Assembly: GCA_031418455.1 (NCBI GenBank)
Contig: JANOXJ010000169.1
Coordinates: 1-5,946, forward strand
DNA length: 5,946 nt
Origin: JANNVZ01 sp031418455
GTDB taxonomy: Bacteria > Bacteroidota > Bacteroidia > Flavobacteriales_D > Sanyastnellaceae
Direction of reading: 5' to 3'
In this document: positions 1 to 5,755 of the stretch, piece after piece
Position numbering within the stretch: position 1 is the first letter of the stretch
Layout: each line of letters starts with the position of its first letter
Translations under genes and position numbers: made by a program
Notes under the pieces: generated by a model
Databases searched by the model: none
Seen by the model: the letters and a program-made list of their open reading frames with translations, nothing else
What the model was told of the DNA's origin: nothing

Positions 1-1
1 G

Positions 2-220
2 CTCAACCGCTTGAGCGAGCACAACTCAGATGACAATGAAGGATTCACAAAAAGAGACAAGCCGTGGGAATTAGTATTTAGTATGGATTGTATAAGCCAG
101 CGGGCAGCAATGCAAATAGAGATGAATTTGAAAAAGAGAAAGAGCAGAGTTTTTTTAGAACGACTAATGCTCGAACCTGATTTGCAGGACTACCTTATCA
201 AAAAGTACAATGGCTGTTAA
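2..220 (+). CDS. GIY-YIG nuclease family protein, 3' part only
   Basis: This is the C-terminal part of a small GIY-YIG domain protein. The frame is open to the left edge of the window, and the visible residues before the TTG at 11 (LNR, then LSEHN) match the R-L-x-E-H-N stretch of the family, so that TTG is internal and not a start. The segment KPWELVFS, then an alanine-rich helix with a glutamate (codon 119-121), then KKRKSR, is the usual order in the short URI-type nucleases. The glutamate is the expected metal-binding residue. The GIY and YIG motifs and the catalytic arginine would lie upstream, outside the window. Family members are usually about 80-100 residues, so roughly a quarter is missing. 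Such stand-alone proteins are mostly of unknown biological role; nuclease activity is inferred from the fold. Confidence 0.8.
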   Translation, partial: LNRLSEHNSDDNEGFTKRDKPWELVFSMDCISQRAAMQIEMNLKKRKSRVFLERLMLEPDLQDYLIKKYNGC

Positions 221-229
221 TCATGGCCT

Positions 230-254
230 CTTTAATGCTATACATGTATTAAAG
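230..254 (+). other. Inverted repeat after the GIY-YIG gene, possible weak terminator
   Basis: CTTTAAT at 230-236 is exactly complementary to ATTAAAG at 248-254, with an 11-nt loop that contains the palindrome ATACATGTAT (240-249). It starts 10 nt past the GIY-YIG stop codon and is followed by a short T-rich run (ATTTTG, 255-260). The stem is AT-rich and the T-run short, so termination is only a possibility. The rest of the 221-358 gap is AT-rich, with a second 10-bp palindrome AATGGCCATT at 288-297 of unknown meaning. Confidence 0.3.
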
Positions 255-358
255 ATTTTGAAATCTATAATTCAAATTAGTCTTGTTAATGGCCATTTTA
301 CTATTTTGCACCACAAGTAGAATTACATTTAGAATTTCTGAACAGGGATAAATCAATA

Positions 359-1180
359 ATGAAACAATCGTACACAAGGTTTTTATTGGTGGTAATTACA
401 ATCGTAAACGGTTGTTTTGCTTATGCTCAAAATTCCCCCGGAGCGCGCAACACGGCCATGGGCGGTGTAGGCGTGGTTCATGACGATGTGTGGAGTGGTT
501 TTCATAATCAAGCAGGCTTGGTTCATTTAAATGCATTGGGTGCTGGTGTTTTTTATGAAAATCGTTTTATGATGAAGGAGCTCAGCGACAAGGGGGTAAT
601 AGCTGCATTGCCATATGGCAATAGTGCATTTGCAATTAGCTTACGTTCATTTGGCTATAGCGCTTTCAGCAACTCCAAAGCAGGGTTGGCTTATGCTTTA
701 AAGTTAAGCGACAAGTTTTCATTTGGCGTTCAAATCAATTATCATTCTATTAGAATTGGAGAAAACTACGGAACTCAGCATAATGTGAGTTTTGAAGGTG
801 GTTTTTTATACAAATACAATCAAAAATTAATTTTGGCTGCACATGTTGCTAATCCCACCAGATCGAAGTTAGTAGATTACAATGATGAACGACTTCCTTC
901 TATTTTACGCTTGGGAGTGGCCTATAAATTTTCTGAGAAGGTAATGCTAAGTGGCGAAATCAAAAAGCCAAGCGATGCTGATGTGAGTGTGCATGGTGGA
1001 TTGGAATATTGGGTAGTAAAAGAAATGGCATTGCGTGCAGGTTTTAATACTCTTAACACCTTCTCATTTGGGTTTGGTTGGAAAACTAAAGTTTTACTAA
1101 TTGATGCCTCAGCAGGCTTTAATTCTACACTTGGATTTACCCCGCAAATTTCACTTACCTATTCAGGCAATAAAAAGTGA
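359..1180 (+). CDS. Predicted outer-membrane beta-barrel protein, PorV/FadL-like
   Basis: The 273-residue product starts with a clear Sec signal peptide: a Lys/Arg N-region, a hydrophobic core at about 8-20, and cleavage likely after AYA (residue 23). The mature N-terminus carries SPGARNTAMGGVGVVHDD, then N-Q-A-G-L (50-54). This closely resembles the 'ARxxAMGGAGVA...NPAGL' opening of PorV/PorQ/FadL-type barrels of Bacteroidota. The remainder is a run of short amphipathic beta-strands rich in Gly and aromatic residues, with no other domain. It is shorter than PorV (about 380-400), so it is more likely a related small barrel than PorV itself. It probably forms a pore or assists another outer-membrane protein. 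The gene directly precedes the barrel gene at 1204 and the two are probably cotranscribed. The ATG at 359 is chosen because it gives the signal peptide; no good Shine-Dalgarno is seen, as is usual in this phylum. Confidence 0.75.
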   Translation: MKQSYTRFLLVVITIVNGCFAYAQNSPGARNTAMGGVGVVHDDVWSGFHNQAGLVHLNALGAGVFYENRFMMKELSDKGVIAALPYGNSAFAISLRSFGYSAFSNSKAGLAYALKLSDKFSFGVQINYHSIRIGENYGTQHNVSFEGGFLYKYNQKLILAAHVANPTRSKLVDYNDERLPSILRLGVAYKFSEKVMLSGEIKKPSDADVSVHGGLEYWVVKEMALRAGFNTLNTFSFGFGWKTKVLLIDASAGFNSTLGFTPQISLTYSGNKK

Positions 1181-1203
1181 TCAACGCTTTCAAAATATTA
1201 ATT

Positions 1204-3270
1204 ATGCGCAAAGCAGGGCTGCTAAGCGTGTTGCTATTATTCGTTTTTCAATTGAATGTTTTTGGACAAACTGATGAACAAAAAAACAGCATAATAGAAC
1301 AGCGTATAGAGCAAATAGCTGGCAGTTTAGACGAAGGTGTGGAATTAGATTACACCACATTGTTCGAAGATTTGCTTTACTACTACGAGCATCCATTGAA
1401 CTTAAATAATGCTAACGTGGATGAACTGCGCGAATTGTATTTGTTGGACGATATTCAGATAAACAATCTGCTTTCACACATAAATAAATTTGGTCTTTTG
1501 CGCAGTGTTTTCGAATTGCAGGCAGTAGAAGGTTTTGATCTTGCTACAATAAGAGATTTGGAGCCATTTGTTACGGTAACTCCCAATAGCGGAATGAAAG
1601 GAATTTCTTTCAAAACGATATTGAAAGAAGGGACCAGCGATTTATTTCTCAGGTACAAAAGAAACATAGAAAAATCCGCTGGTTTTCTGCCCGATCCCAT
1701 CACCGGAAAACCTGATTTTGCAGGCACACCAAATTACATGTATAGCCGATATCGGTTTATGTTCAGAAAGAATATTTCCGTTGGATTTACTATGGAAAAT
1801 GATCCGGGCGAATCATTAAAAAGGGGTCCTGATTTTGTGAGTGCGCACGCCATGTTTGCAGGCAACGGATTGGTTCGCAAAGCTATTGCGGGCGACTACC
1901 AGGTGCTGTTTGGCCAAGGTCTTACTTATTGGAACGGATTAGGATTTGGCAAATCGCCATTTGTTTTAAACGTGAAAAAAAACGCACTCGGTTTGCGTCC
2001 ATACACTTCTGTTCAAGAAGGAAATTATTTAAGAGGTGGAGCCATAACTCTTGGGGTGAAAAATGTTGAGCTCACTACATTCTATTCTCAAAAGCGAGTG
2101 GATGCTAATATCGTTTTACAACAAGATACCTCATTAGTAAATGATGACGAGGCGATAGCTTCATCTATAAGTATAAGTGGCCTGCACAGAACAGAAGGTG
2201 AAATAGCAGATAAAGGCTCTTTAGGAGAAACGGTGTATGGTGGCAATTTGCGTTATAACACACGCGCATTAGCAATTGGCTTTACTGCTGTTCATACTCA
2301 GTTTGAACAGCCTCTTCAGCCTGCTATAAGCCCTTACGAGGTTAATAGATTTACCGGCAAAAGCAATACAAATATTGGAATTGATTATCAGGCGGTATTG
2401 GGCAATATCAATTTTTTTGGTGAAACATCGCGCAGTGCAAATGGTGGTTTTGCTACGTTAAATGGAATGGTAGCATCGCTGCATCCAGCCCTCTCAGTTA
2501 GTTTGGTTCAGCGACATTTCCAGTCAGAATATCAAGCGCTAAAGGTGAATGTATTTGGCGAAAACAATACCACCGCTAATAACGAGAGCGGCATTTTTGC
2601 AGGCATACAGGCCAACCTAAATAACAAATGGACCATGACAGGGTATGCAGATTTAGTGCGTTACCCATGGTTAAGATTTAGAGTGGACGCTCCGTCTAAT
2701 TTTATGGATCATCTCATTCAGTTCAATTACAAACCAGATCGTAAACACGAGTTTTACATCCGCTATCGCAACAGGACCAATGCTCAAAATACCGACTATG
2801 ATGTAATAATAACCCACCCCGTGACTTACAGGCAGCAGAACATACGTTTGCATGGCGTGTATCAAGTGCACCCAAATGTGCAAATGAAAACCAGGGCAGA
2901 GTGGACCACTTGGGAAAAGGAAGGCAATAAGCAAAAGGGCGTGCTGGTATATCAGGACATGATTTACAAAAAATTGGGTTCACCCTACACCATATCACTC
3001 AGATATGCCCTGTTTGATACCGATAGTTGGAACACAAAATTGTACGCTTACGAAAGCGATGTTCTTTACGCCTTCAGCATACCGCCTTATTATGGCAAAG
3101 GTTCTAGGTTTTATGCCATGGTTAAATATGATGTAACACGCAAAATAGACCTGTGGGTGCGCTATGGCACTTGGATTTACACTGACAGAAAGGTGATAAG
3201 CAGTGGCTTAAGCGAAATATTAGGCATTCAAAAGTCAGATGTGCATATTCAATTGCGAGTACGGTTCTAA
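1204..3270 (+). CDS. Exported helix-hairpin-helix (ComEA-like) protein with outer-membrane beta-barrel
   Basis: From the ATG at 1204 the product has 688 residues. Residues 1-22 form a signal peptide (MRK, a Leu/Val core, cleavage near FGQ). Residues about 64-125 align by eye with ComEA: PLNLNNANVDEL matches the 'VNINTAsaeEL' opening, FGLLRSVFELQAVEG matches 'nGpFksvddLlkVpG', and it ends LEPFVTV. Two helix-hairpin-helix units are therefore present, but the Gly-Ile-Gly hairpins are replaced by LLDDI (80-84) and GFD (110-112). From about 140 to the end there are alternating aromatic strands, and the protein ends in VRF, the C-terminal Phe typical of BAM-assembled barrels. A GTG at 1177, overlapping the previous stop as GTGA, would add nine residues. 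The ATG is preferred because it gives a cleaner signal peptide. It follows the barrel gene at 359-1180 by 23 nt, which suggests an operon. Proteins of this layout occur widely in Bacteroidota as uncharacterised; a role in DNA handling or as an envelope scaffold is inference. Confidence 0.8.
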   Translation: MRKAGLLSVLLLFVFQLNVFGQTDEQKNSIIEQRIEQIAGSLDEGVELDYTTLFEDLLYYYEHPLNLNNANVDELRELYLLDDIQINNLLSHINKFGLLRSVFELQAVEGFDLATIRDLEPFVTVTPNSGMKGISFKTILKEGTSDLFLRYKRNIEKSAGFLPDPITGKPDFAGTPNYMYSRYRFMFRKNISVGFTMENDPGESLKRGPDFVSAHAMFAGNGLVRKAIAGDYQVLFGQGLTYWNGLGFGKSPFVLNVKKNALGLRPYTSVQEGNYLRGGAITLGVKNVELTTFYSQKRVDANIVLQQDTSLVNDDEAIASSISISGLHRTEGEIADKGSLGETVYGGNLRYNTRALAIGFTAVHTQFEQPLQPAISPYEVNRFTGKSNTNIGIDYQAVLGNINFFGETSRSANGGFATLNGMVASLHPALSVSLVQRHFQSEYQALKVNVFGENNTTANNESGIFAGIQANLNNKWTMTGYADLVRYPWLRFRVDAPSNFMDHLIQFNYKPDRKHEFYIRYRNRTNAQNTDYDVIITHPVTYRQQNIRLHGVYQVHPNVQMKTRAEWTTWEKEGNKQKGVLVYQDMIYKKLGSPYTISLRYALFDTDSWNTKLYAYESDVLYAFSIPPYYGKGSRFYAMVKYDVTRKIDLWVRYGTWIYTDRKVISSGLSEILGIQKSDVHIQLRVRF

Positions 3271-3311
3271 ATTGCCAAAGGGACACAGTCATTAATCTGC
3301 ATTAAGAAAAA

Positions 3312-3345
3312 TTTGGATAATTGGCCTTAAAAGCCTTTATTTTTG
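3312..3345 (+). promoter_or_regulatory. Candidate Bacteroidota promoter for the 108-aa secreted protein gene
   Basis: TTTG at 3312-3315 is followed after 22 nt by TATTTTTG at 3338-3345, an exact match to the TAnnTTTG -7 element of Bacteroidota. The spacer is at the long end of the range reported for the phylum. Transcription would start near 3352 and give a leader of about 70 nt. The spacer contains a short GGC/GCC repeat too weak to call a terminator for the gene ending at 3270, so no clear terminator is seen there. Confidence 0.55.
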
Positions 3346-3365
3346 CGATGCAATAAGTTTATTAA

Positions 3366-3380
3366 GGCAAGGTGTTTGCC
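3366..3380 (+). other. Small hairpin in the leader of the 108-aa gene
   Basis: GGCAA (3366-3370) pairs with TTGCC (3376-3380) across a 5-nt loop in the predicted leader, about 40 nt before the start codon. Five base pairs is little, so it may be chance. It is recorded because it is the only visible structure in this leader. Confidence 0.2.
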
Positions 3381-3421
3381 GCAGTATATAGCAAGGATAA
3401 ATTAGAAAAAACCGTAAGGAG

Positions 3422-3748
3422 ATGAAAAGAAATTTACTCTTAATGATAGCCCTATGCATGTTAAGCTGTGCCGGCTTTGCCCAGCAGGCTAATCCGCTGA
3501 GCAGCGCTCACATTGTAGGTTTAGATGGCAAAGCTGAGTTAGCTTTTGACGAAACAATTTCTGAAAATTTCACCATTGATATAATTGATTTGACAGGCAC
3601 TATTATGGCCACCGTGAAGATAAGCGCTGAAAAAGATCCGTGTGATTCTGTATTGCTTCCGATAGAAAATTTGCGAAAAGGCATATACATGGTGCAAGTA
3701 GTTAGTTCCAGTGGCAAAACCAAAACATTGAAACTGCAACGCAACTAA
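3422..3748 (+). CDS. Small secreted protein resembling a T9SS C-terminal sorting domain
   Basis: The 108-residue product has a signal peptide (MKRN, hydrophobic 5-18, cleavage probably after GFA at residue 20). A lipoprotein reading (MLSC) is less likely because the -3 position is Met. The mature part of about 88 residues has the pattern of a type A T9SS sorting domain. It has F-T-I-D-I-I-D-L-T-G (50-59), V-K-I-S (65-68), then L-L-P-I-E-N-L-R-K-G-I-Y-M-V-Q-V (78-93) and a closing T-K-T-L-K-L-Q-R-N (100-108). In T9SS cargo this fold normally follows a large secreted domain; here nothing precedes it except the signal peptide and about 25 residues. It could be a free-standing adaptor, a surface protein in its own right, or a remnant of a longer cargo, although the reading frame is intact. 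An AAGGAG string directly abuts the ATG, too close for a normal ribosome binding site. The gene has its own promoter and ends at a strong terminator. Confidence 0.75.
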   Translation: MKRNLLLMIALCMLSCAGFAQQANPLSSAHIVGLDGKAELAFDETISENFTIDIIDLTGTIMATVKISAEKDPCDSVLLPIENLRKGIYMVQVVSSSGKTKTLKLQRN

Positions 3749-3778
3749 AGCGCACAGAAACTCAACTAAAAAGAAATG

Positions 3779-3810
3779 AAAAAGCCAACTCAATTTGAGT
3801 TGGCTTTTTT
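3779..3810. terminator. Bidirectional intrinsic terminator between the 108-aa gene and tRNA-Gln
   Basis: A near-perfect hairpin has arms 3779-3792 and 3796-3809 with a 3-nt loop; the core pairing is GCCAACTCA with TGAGTTGGC. On the plus strand it is followed by TTTTTT (3805-3810). Read from the minus strand it ends in five Ts (the A-run 3779-3783). It lies 30 nt after the stop codon of the 108-aa gene and 10 nt past the tRNA 3' end, so it can serve both convergent transcripts. Confidence 0.88.
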
Positions 3811-3820
3811 GCTTCTTTTG

Positions 3821-3891
3821 TTGACCGACAAGGATTCGAACCTTGACAAACAGAACCAAAATCTGTTGTGCTACCGTTACACCATCGGTCA
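3821..3891 (-). tRNA. trnQ: tRNA-Gln (anticodon TTG)
   Basis: Folded by eye on the minus strand, the 71-nt sequence makes a complete cloverleaf. The 7-bp acceptor stem is TGACCGA/TCGGTCA with discriminator A. The D-arm is GTG/CAC with the loop TAACGGTAG. The anticodon stem is ACAGA/TCTGT with the loop TTTTGGT, giving anticodon TTG. The variable loop is 4 nt, and the T-arm is CAAGG/CCTTG with TTCGAAT. Anticodon TTG reads CAA (and CAG by wobble), so the charge is glutamine. The 3' CCA is not encoded; the next bases are CAA. The gene has a promoter 25 nt upstream and shares a terminator with the convergent protein gene. Confidence 0.95.
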
Positions 3892-3915
3892 ATATTCCTA
3901 TCGGAAAAGCGGCCG

Positions 3916-3945
3916 CAAAAATAATCGCGCTTTCTACATATACAA
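3916..3945 (-). promoter_or_regulatory. Promoter of tRNA-Gln
   Basis: On the minus strand TTG (3945-3943) is followed after exactly 19 nt by TATTTTTG (3923-3916). This is a full match to the Bacteroidota TTG-N19-TAnnTTTG promoter. Transcription would start near 3909, about 18 nt before the mature tRNA. The palindrome GCGGCCGC (3909-3916) sits between the -7 element and the expected start. Such a GC-rich discriminator is typical of growth-rate-controlled stable RNA promoters; that regulation is inferred. Confidence 0.65.
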
Positions 3946-3963
3946 GCGCTTTTTATAAACGGC

Positions 3964-3971
3964 TAATTTTG
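3964..3971 (+). promoter_or_regulatory. Candidate -7 element for the aldehyde dehydrogenase gene
   Basis: TAATTTTG is an exact TAnnTTTG match, 21 nt before the TTG start codon, which would leave a leader of about 15 nt. No TTG lies at the right distance upstream, so the -33 half is missing or diverged. It faces away from the tRNA-Gln promoter, making this a divergent promoter region of about 100 nt. Confidence 0.4.
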
Positions 3972-3992
3972 TCACTTTAAAATTTTACCATT

Positions 3993-5441
3993 TTGAACAG
4001 AATTCTCAACTATATCAACGGTTCCCTTTGCGAGGCCGTATCTAAAAATTGGCTAGATAATGTGAATCCGGCTACCGGAAAAGTGTACTCTTACATACCC
4101 GATAGCGATGAAAAGGATGTAGAAATGGCCGTTTTAGCGGCTCAGGAAGCCTTTCCCGCTTGGAGTAACACATCCAACACCGAAAGAGCTCGCATAATGC
4201 AGCGTTTGGCCGATTTAATTCTTGAAAACCTGGAGGAATTGGCAAAGGCAGAAAGTATAGACAATGGCAAACCCATATCCCTGGCACGCACGGTAGACAT
4301 ACCAAGGGCTGAGAGCAACATTCGCTTTTTTGCCACAGGCGCCATGCACTGGGCTAGCGAAGCTCACATTATGGAGGGCCATGCGGTCAACTATACACAT
4401 CGCAAGCCCATAGGGGTGGTGGGCTGCATTTCACCGTGGAATTTGCCTTTATATCTTTTTACCTGGAAAATAGCACCAGCATTGGCTACCGGAAATTGTG
4501 TGGTGGCGAAACCATCGGAAATAACACCTGTGACAGCCTATATGCTGTCAGAATTATGCATTAAAGCAGGTTTGCCTAAAGGAGTGCTGAACATAGTGCA
4601 TGGCTTAGGGCCTAAGGCAGGCGAGGCCATTATTACACATCCAAAAATAAAAGCTATATCCTTTACCGGTGGCACCAAAACAGGCGAGCATATAGCAAGA
4701 GTGGCAGCACCTATGTTTAAAAAACTGTCGCTGGAGCTTGGTGGTAAAAACCCCAATATCATTTTTGCCGATTGCGATTTTGAAAAAATGCTAAGCACCA
4801 CCCTGCGCTCATCATTTAGCAACATGGGTCAGATTTGCTTATGTGGCTCGCGCATTTTGGTAGAAAAAAGTATTTATGAGAAATTCAAAAACGCTTTTGT
4901 AGAAAAAGTATCGAAAATGACTGTGGGCAATCCGCTGGATGAGAGCACAAAAACAGGCGCCATCGTAAGCCAGAGCCATATGCAAAAAGTATTAGGTTAT
5001 ATAGAACTGGCTAAGCAGGAAGGTGGCACAGTGCTTTGCGGTGGGCATCAGGTACAGCTGCAGGGCGAATTAAAAGATGGCTATTACATCCAACCCACAG
5101 TTATAGAAGGTTTAGGTCCACAGTGCCGCACCAATATGGAAGAAATATTTGGCCCAGTGGTAACCCTACAACCCTTTGAAACTGAAGAGGAGGCGGCCCA
5201 ATTAGCTAATGCTACCGAGTATGGCCTTGCGGCAAGCGTGTGGACATCTGACCTCAATAGAGCACATAGATTTTCAGCCGCTCTTGAGTCTGGCATAGTT
5301 TGGGTAAACTGCTGGCTACTACGAGATTTACGAACACCATTTGGCGGGGTGAAAAGTTCTGGAGTGGGCCGTGAGGGCGGCTGGGAAGCCATGCGATTTT
5401 TTACCGAAGCACAAAATGTGTGCATAGAATGGAAGGGCTAA
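3993..5441 (+). CDS. 2-aminomuconate/2-hydroxymuconate 6-semialdehyde dehydrogenase-type aldehyde dehydrogenase
   Basis: This is a full-length (482 aa) NAD-dependent aldehyde dehydrogenase. It likely oxidises a muconate semialdehyde to the dicarboxylate in the cytoplasm. All core residues are present: Asn150 in SPWN, Lys173 in KPSE, FTGGTKTG at 224-231, Glu248 in LELGG, catalytic Cys282 in GQICLC, and Glu384 in EEIFGPV. The subgroup is set by N-C-W-L-L-R-D-L-R-T-P-F-G-G (439-452) and VGREGG (458-463), together with GQICLC. These match the ALDH8A1/AMSDH/HMSD group. Arg444 is placed where AMSDH uses an arginine to hold the substrate carboxylate. In Bacteroidota such enzymes commonly serve kynurenine (tryptophan) breakdown, but no other pathway gene lies in the window, so the substrate is inferred. 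The start is a TTG. An in-frame stop at 3978 bars extension, and the first ATG (residue 45) would remove conserved N-terminal NAD-domain sequence. Confidence 0.88.
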   Translation: MNRILNYINGSLCEAVSKNWLDNVNPATGKVYSYIPDSDEKDVEMAVLAAQEAFPAWSNTSNTERARIMQRLADLILENLEELAKAESIDNGKPISLARTVDIPRAESNIRFFATGAMHWASEAHIMEGHAVNYTHRKPIGVVGCISPWNLPLYLFTWKIAPALATGNCVVAKPSEITPVTAYMLSELCIKAGLPKGVLNIVHGLGPKAGEAIITHPKIKAISFTGGTKTGEHIARVAAPMFKKLSLELGGKNPNIIFADCDFEKMLSTTLRSSFSNMGQICLCGSRILVEKSIYEKFKNAFVEKVSKMTVGNPLDESTKTGAIVSQSHMQKVLGYIELAKQEGGTVLCGGHQVQLQGELKDGYYIQPTVIEGLGPQCRTNMEEIFGPVVTLQPFETEEEAAQLANATEYGLAASVWTSDLNRAHRFSAALESGIVWVNCWLLRDLRTPFGGVKSSGVGREGGWEAMRFFTEAQNVCIEWKG

Positions 5442-5451
5442 AAAATCAGAA

Positions 5452-5478
5452 CTGCCGTTTCCTCGCGGAGAACGGCAG
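5452..5478 (+). other. GC-rich hairpin after the aldehyde dehydrogenase gene
   Basis: CTGCCGTT (5452-5459) pairs with AACGGCAG (5471-5478). Inside, CTC (5462-5464) can pair with GAG (5468-5470), leaving a 2-nt bulge and a 3-nt loop. It begins 11 nt after the stop codon. No T-run follows, so it is not a classical terminator; it may protect the mRNA 3' end or help pausing. Confidence 0.45.
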
Positions 5479-5535
5479 CCCTGAATCATGTAAAAATCGT
5501 TTCGAGGCCAAACCTATACTATTGGATAATTCATA

Positions 5536-5560
5536 CAACCTATTTTGAGGTTGAGTTTTT
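5536..5560 (+). terminator. Possible intrinsic terminator of the aldehyde dehydrogenase transcript
   Basis: CAACCT (5536-5541) pairs with AGGTTG (5548-5553) across a 6-nt loop, followed by AGTTTTT (5554-5560). It is a short stem with a modest T-run, about 95 nt after the stop codon. It is the best T-tract hairpin in this gap. Confidence 0.4.
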
Positions 5561-5594
5561 GAACATTTCATGAACAGTGCTTCATAAAAAAATA

Positions 5595-5613
5595 ATAAAG
5601 GAATTTCCTTTAT
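5595..5613. repeat. 19-bp perfect palindrome in the ALDH-dxs gap
   Basis: ATAAAGGAA and TTCCTTTAT are exact reverse complements around a single central T (5604). The length and lack of a loop suggest a site for a dimeric DNA-binding protein rather than an RNA hairpin. It lies about 110 nt upstream of the candidate dxs promoter and just after an A-rich run (5585-5592). No matching regulator is recognised. Confidence 0.5.
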
Positions 5614-5690
5614 AAGTCGCCATAATTCTGTTAGATGATTTATTAGCGTTCAAATTCATATCGCCATTAATTTTCCCGAACTTTGGGCAC

Positions 5691-5719
5691 CGTTTATTGT
5701 TGTAGTTGAGCAATAAACG
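5691..5719. repeat. Inverted repeat overlapping the candidate dxs promoter
   Basis: CGTTTATTG (5691-5699) and CAATAAACG (5711-5719) are perfect 9-bp arms separated by 11 nt. The centre-to-centre spacing of 20 nt is about two helical turns, as expected of an operator bound by a dimer on one face. The TTG of the candidate -33 element (5706-5708) falls in the spacer, so a bound protein would block or contact polymerase. Operator function is inference. Confidence 0.5.
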
Positions 5720-5736
5720 TGTTATACATACATTTA
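5706..5736 (+). promoter_or_regulatory. Candidate dxs promoter
   Basis: TTG (5706-5708) is followed after 20 nt by TACATTTA (5729-5736), which matches TAnnTTTG at all but the last base. Transcription would begin near 5743, leaving a leader of about 13 nt before the ATG at 5756. No better promoter was seen in the gap. Confidence 0.4.
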
Positions 5737-5755
5737 CCCAACACAAAGTACAACA

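Noticed and set aside
258..331. Promoter for the gene at 359: TTG 258-260 with TAGTCTTG 278-285, or TTG 306-308 with TACATTTA 324-331
   Set aside because: Each -7 element has one mismatch and the spacers are 17 and 15 nt, short for Bacteroidota. Neither is convincing enough to annotate.
1177..1203. GTG start at 1177 for the HhH-barrel protein, overlapping the previous stop codon as GTGA
   Set aside because: It adds nine residues with hydrophobic content before the basic MRK and makes a poorer signal peptide than the ATG at 1204. Translational coupling keeps it possible.
3323..3345. GGC/GCC repeat plus T-rich run as a terminator for the gene ending at 3270
   Set aside because: Only three or four base pairs, and the T-rich part is better explained as the -7 promoter element TATTTTTG.
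3415..3421. AAGGAG as a ribosome binding site for the 108-aa gene
   Set aside because: It directly abuts the ATG with no spacer, so it cannot pair in the usual way.
3539..3892. 117-codon minus-strand reading frame
   Set aside because: It covers the tRNA, the terminator and the reverse of the 108-aa gene, and shows no recognisable domain or protein-like pattern.
3776..3958. 60-codon plus-strand reading frame
   Set aside because: It runs through the terminator hairpin and antisense to tRNA-Gln; its sequence is explained by those features.
4538..5425. Minus-strand reading frames of 95 and 113 codons inside the aldehyde dehydrogenase gene
   Set aside because: They are opposite a full-length gene with all catalytic motifs intact; there is no independent signal for expression.
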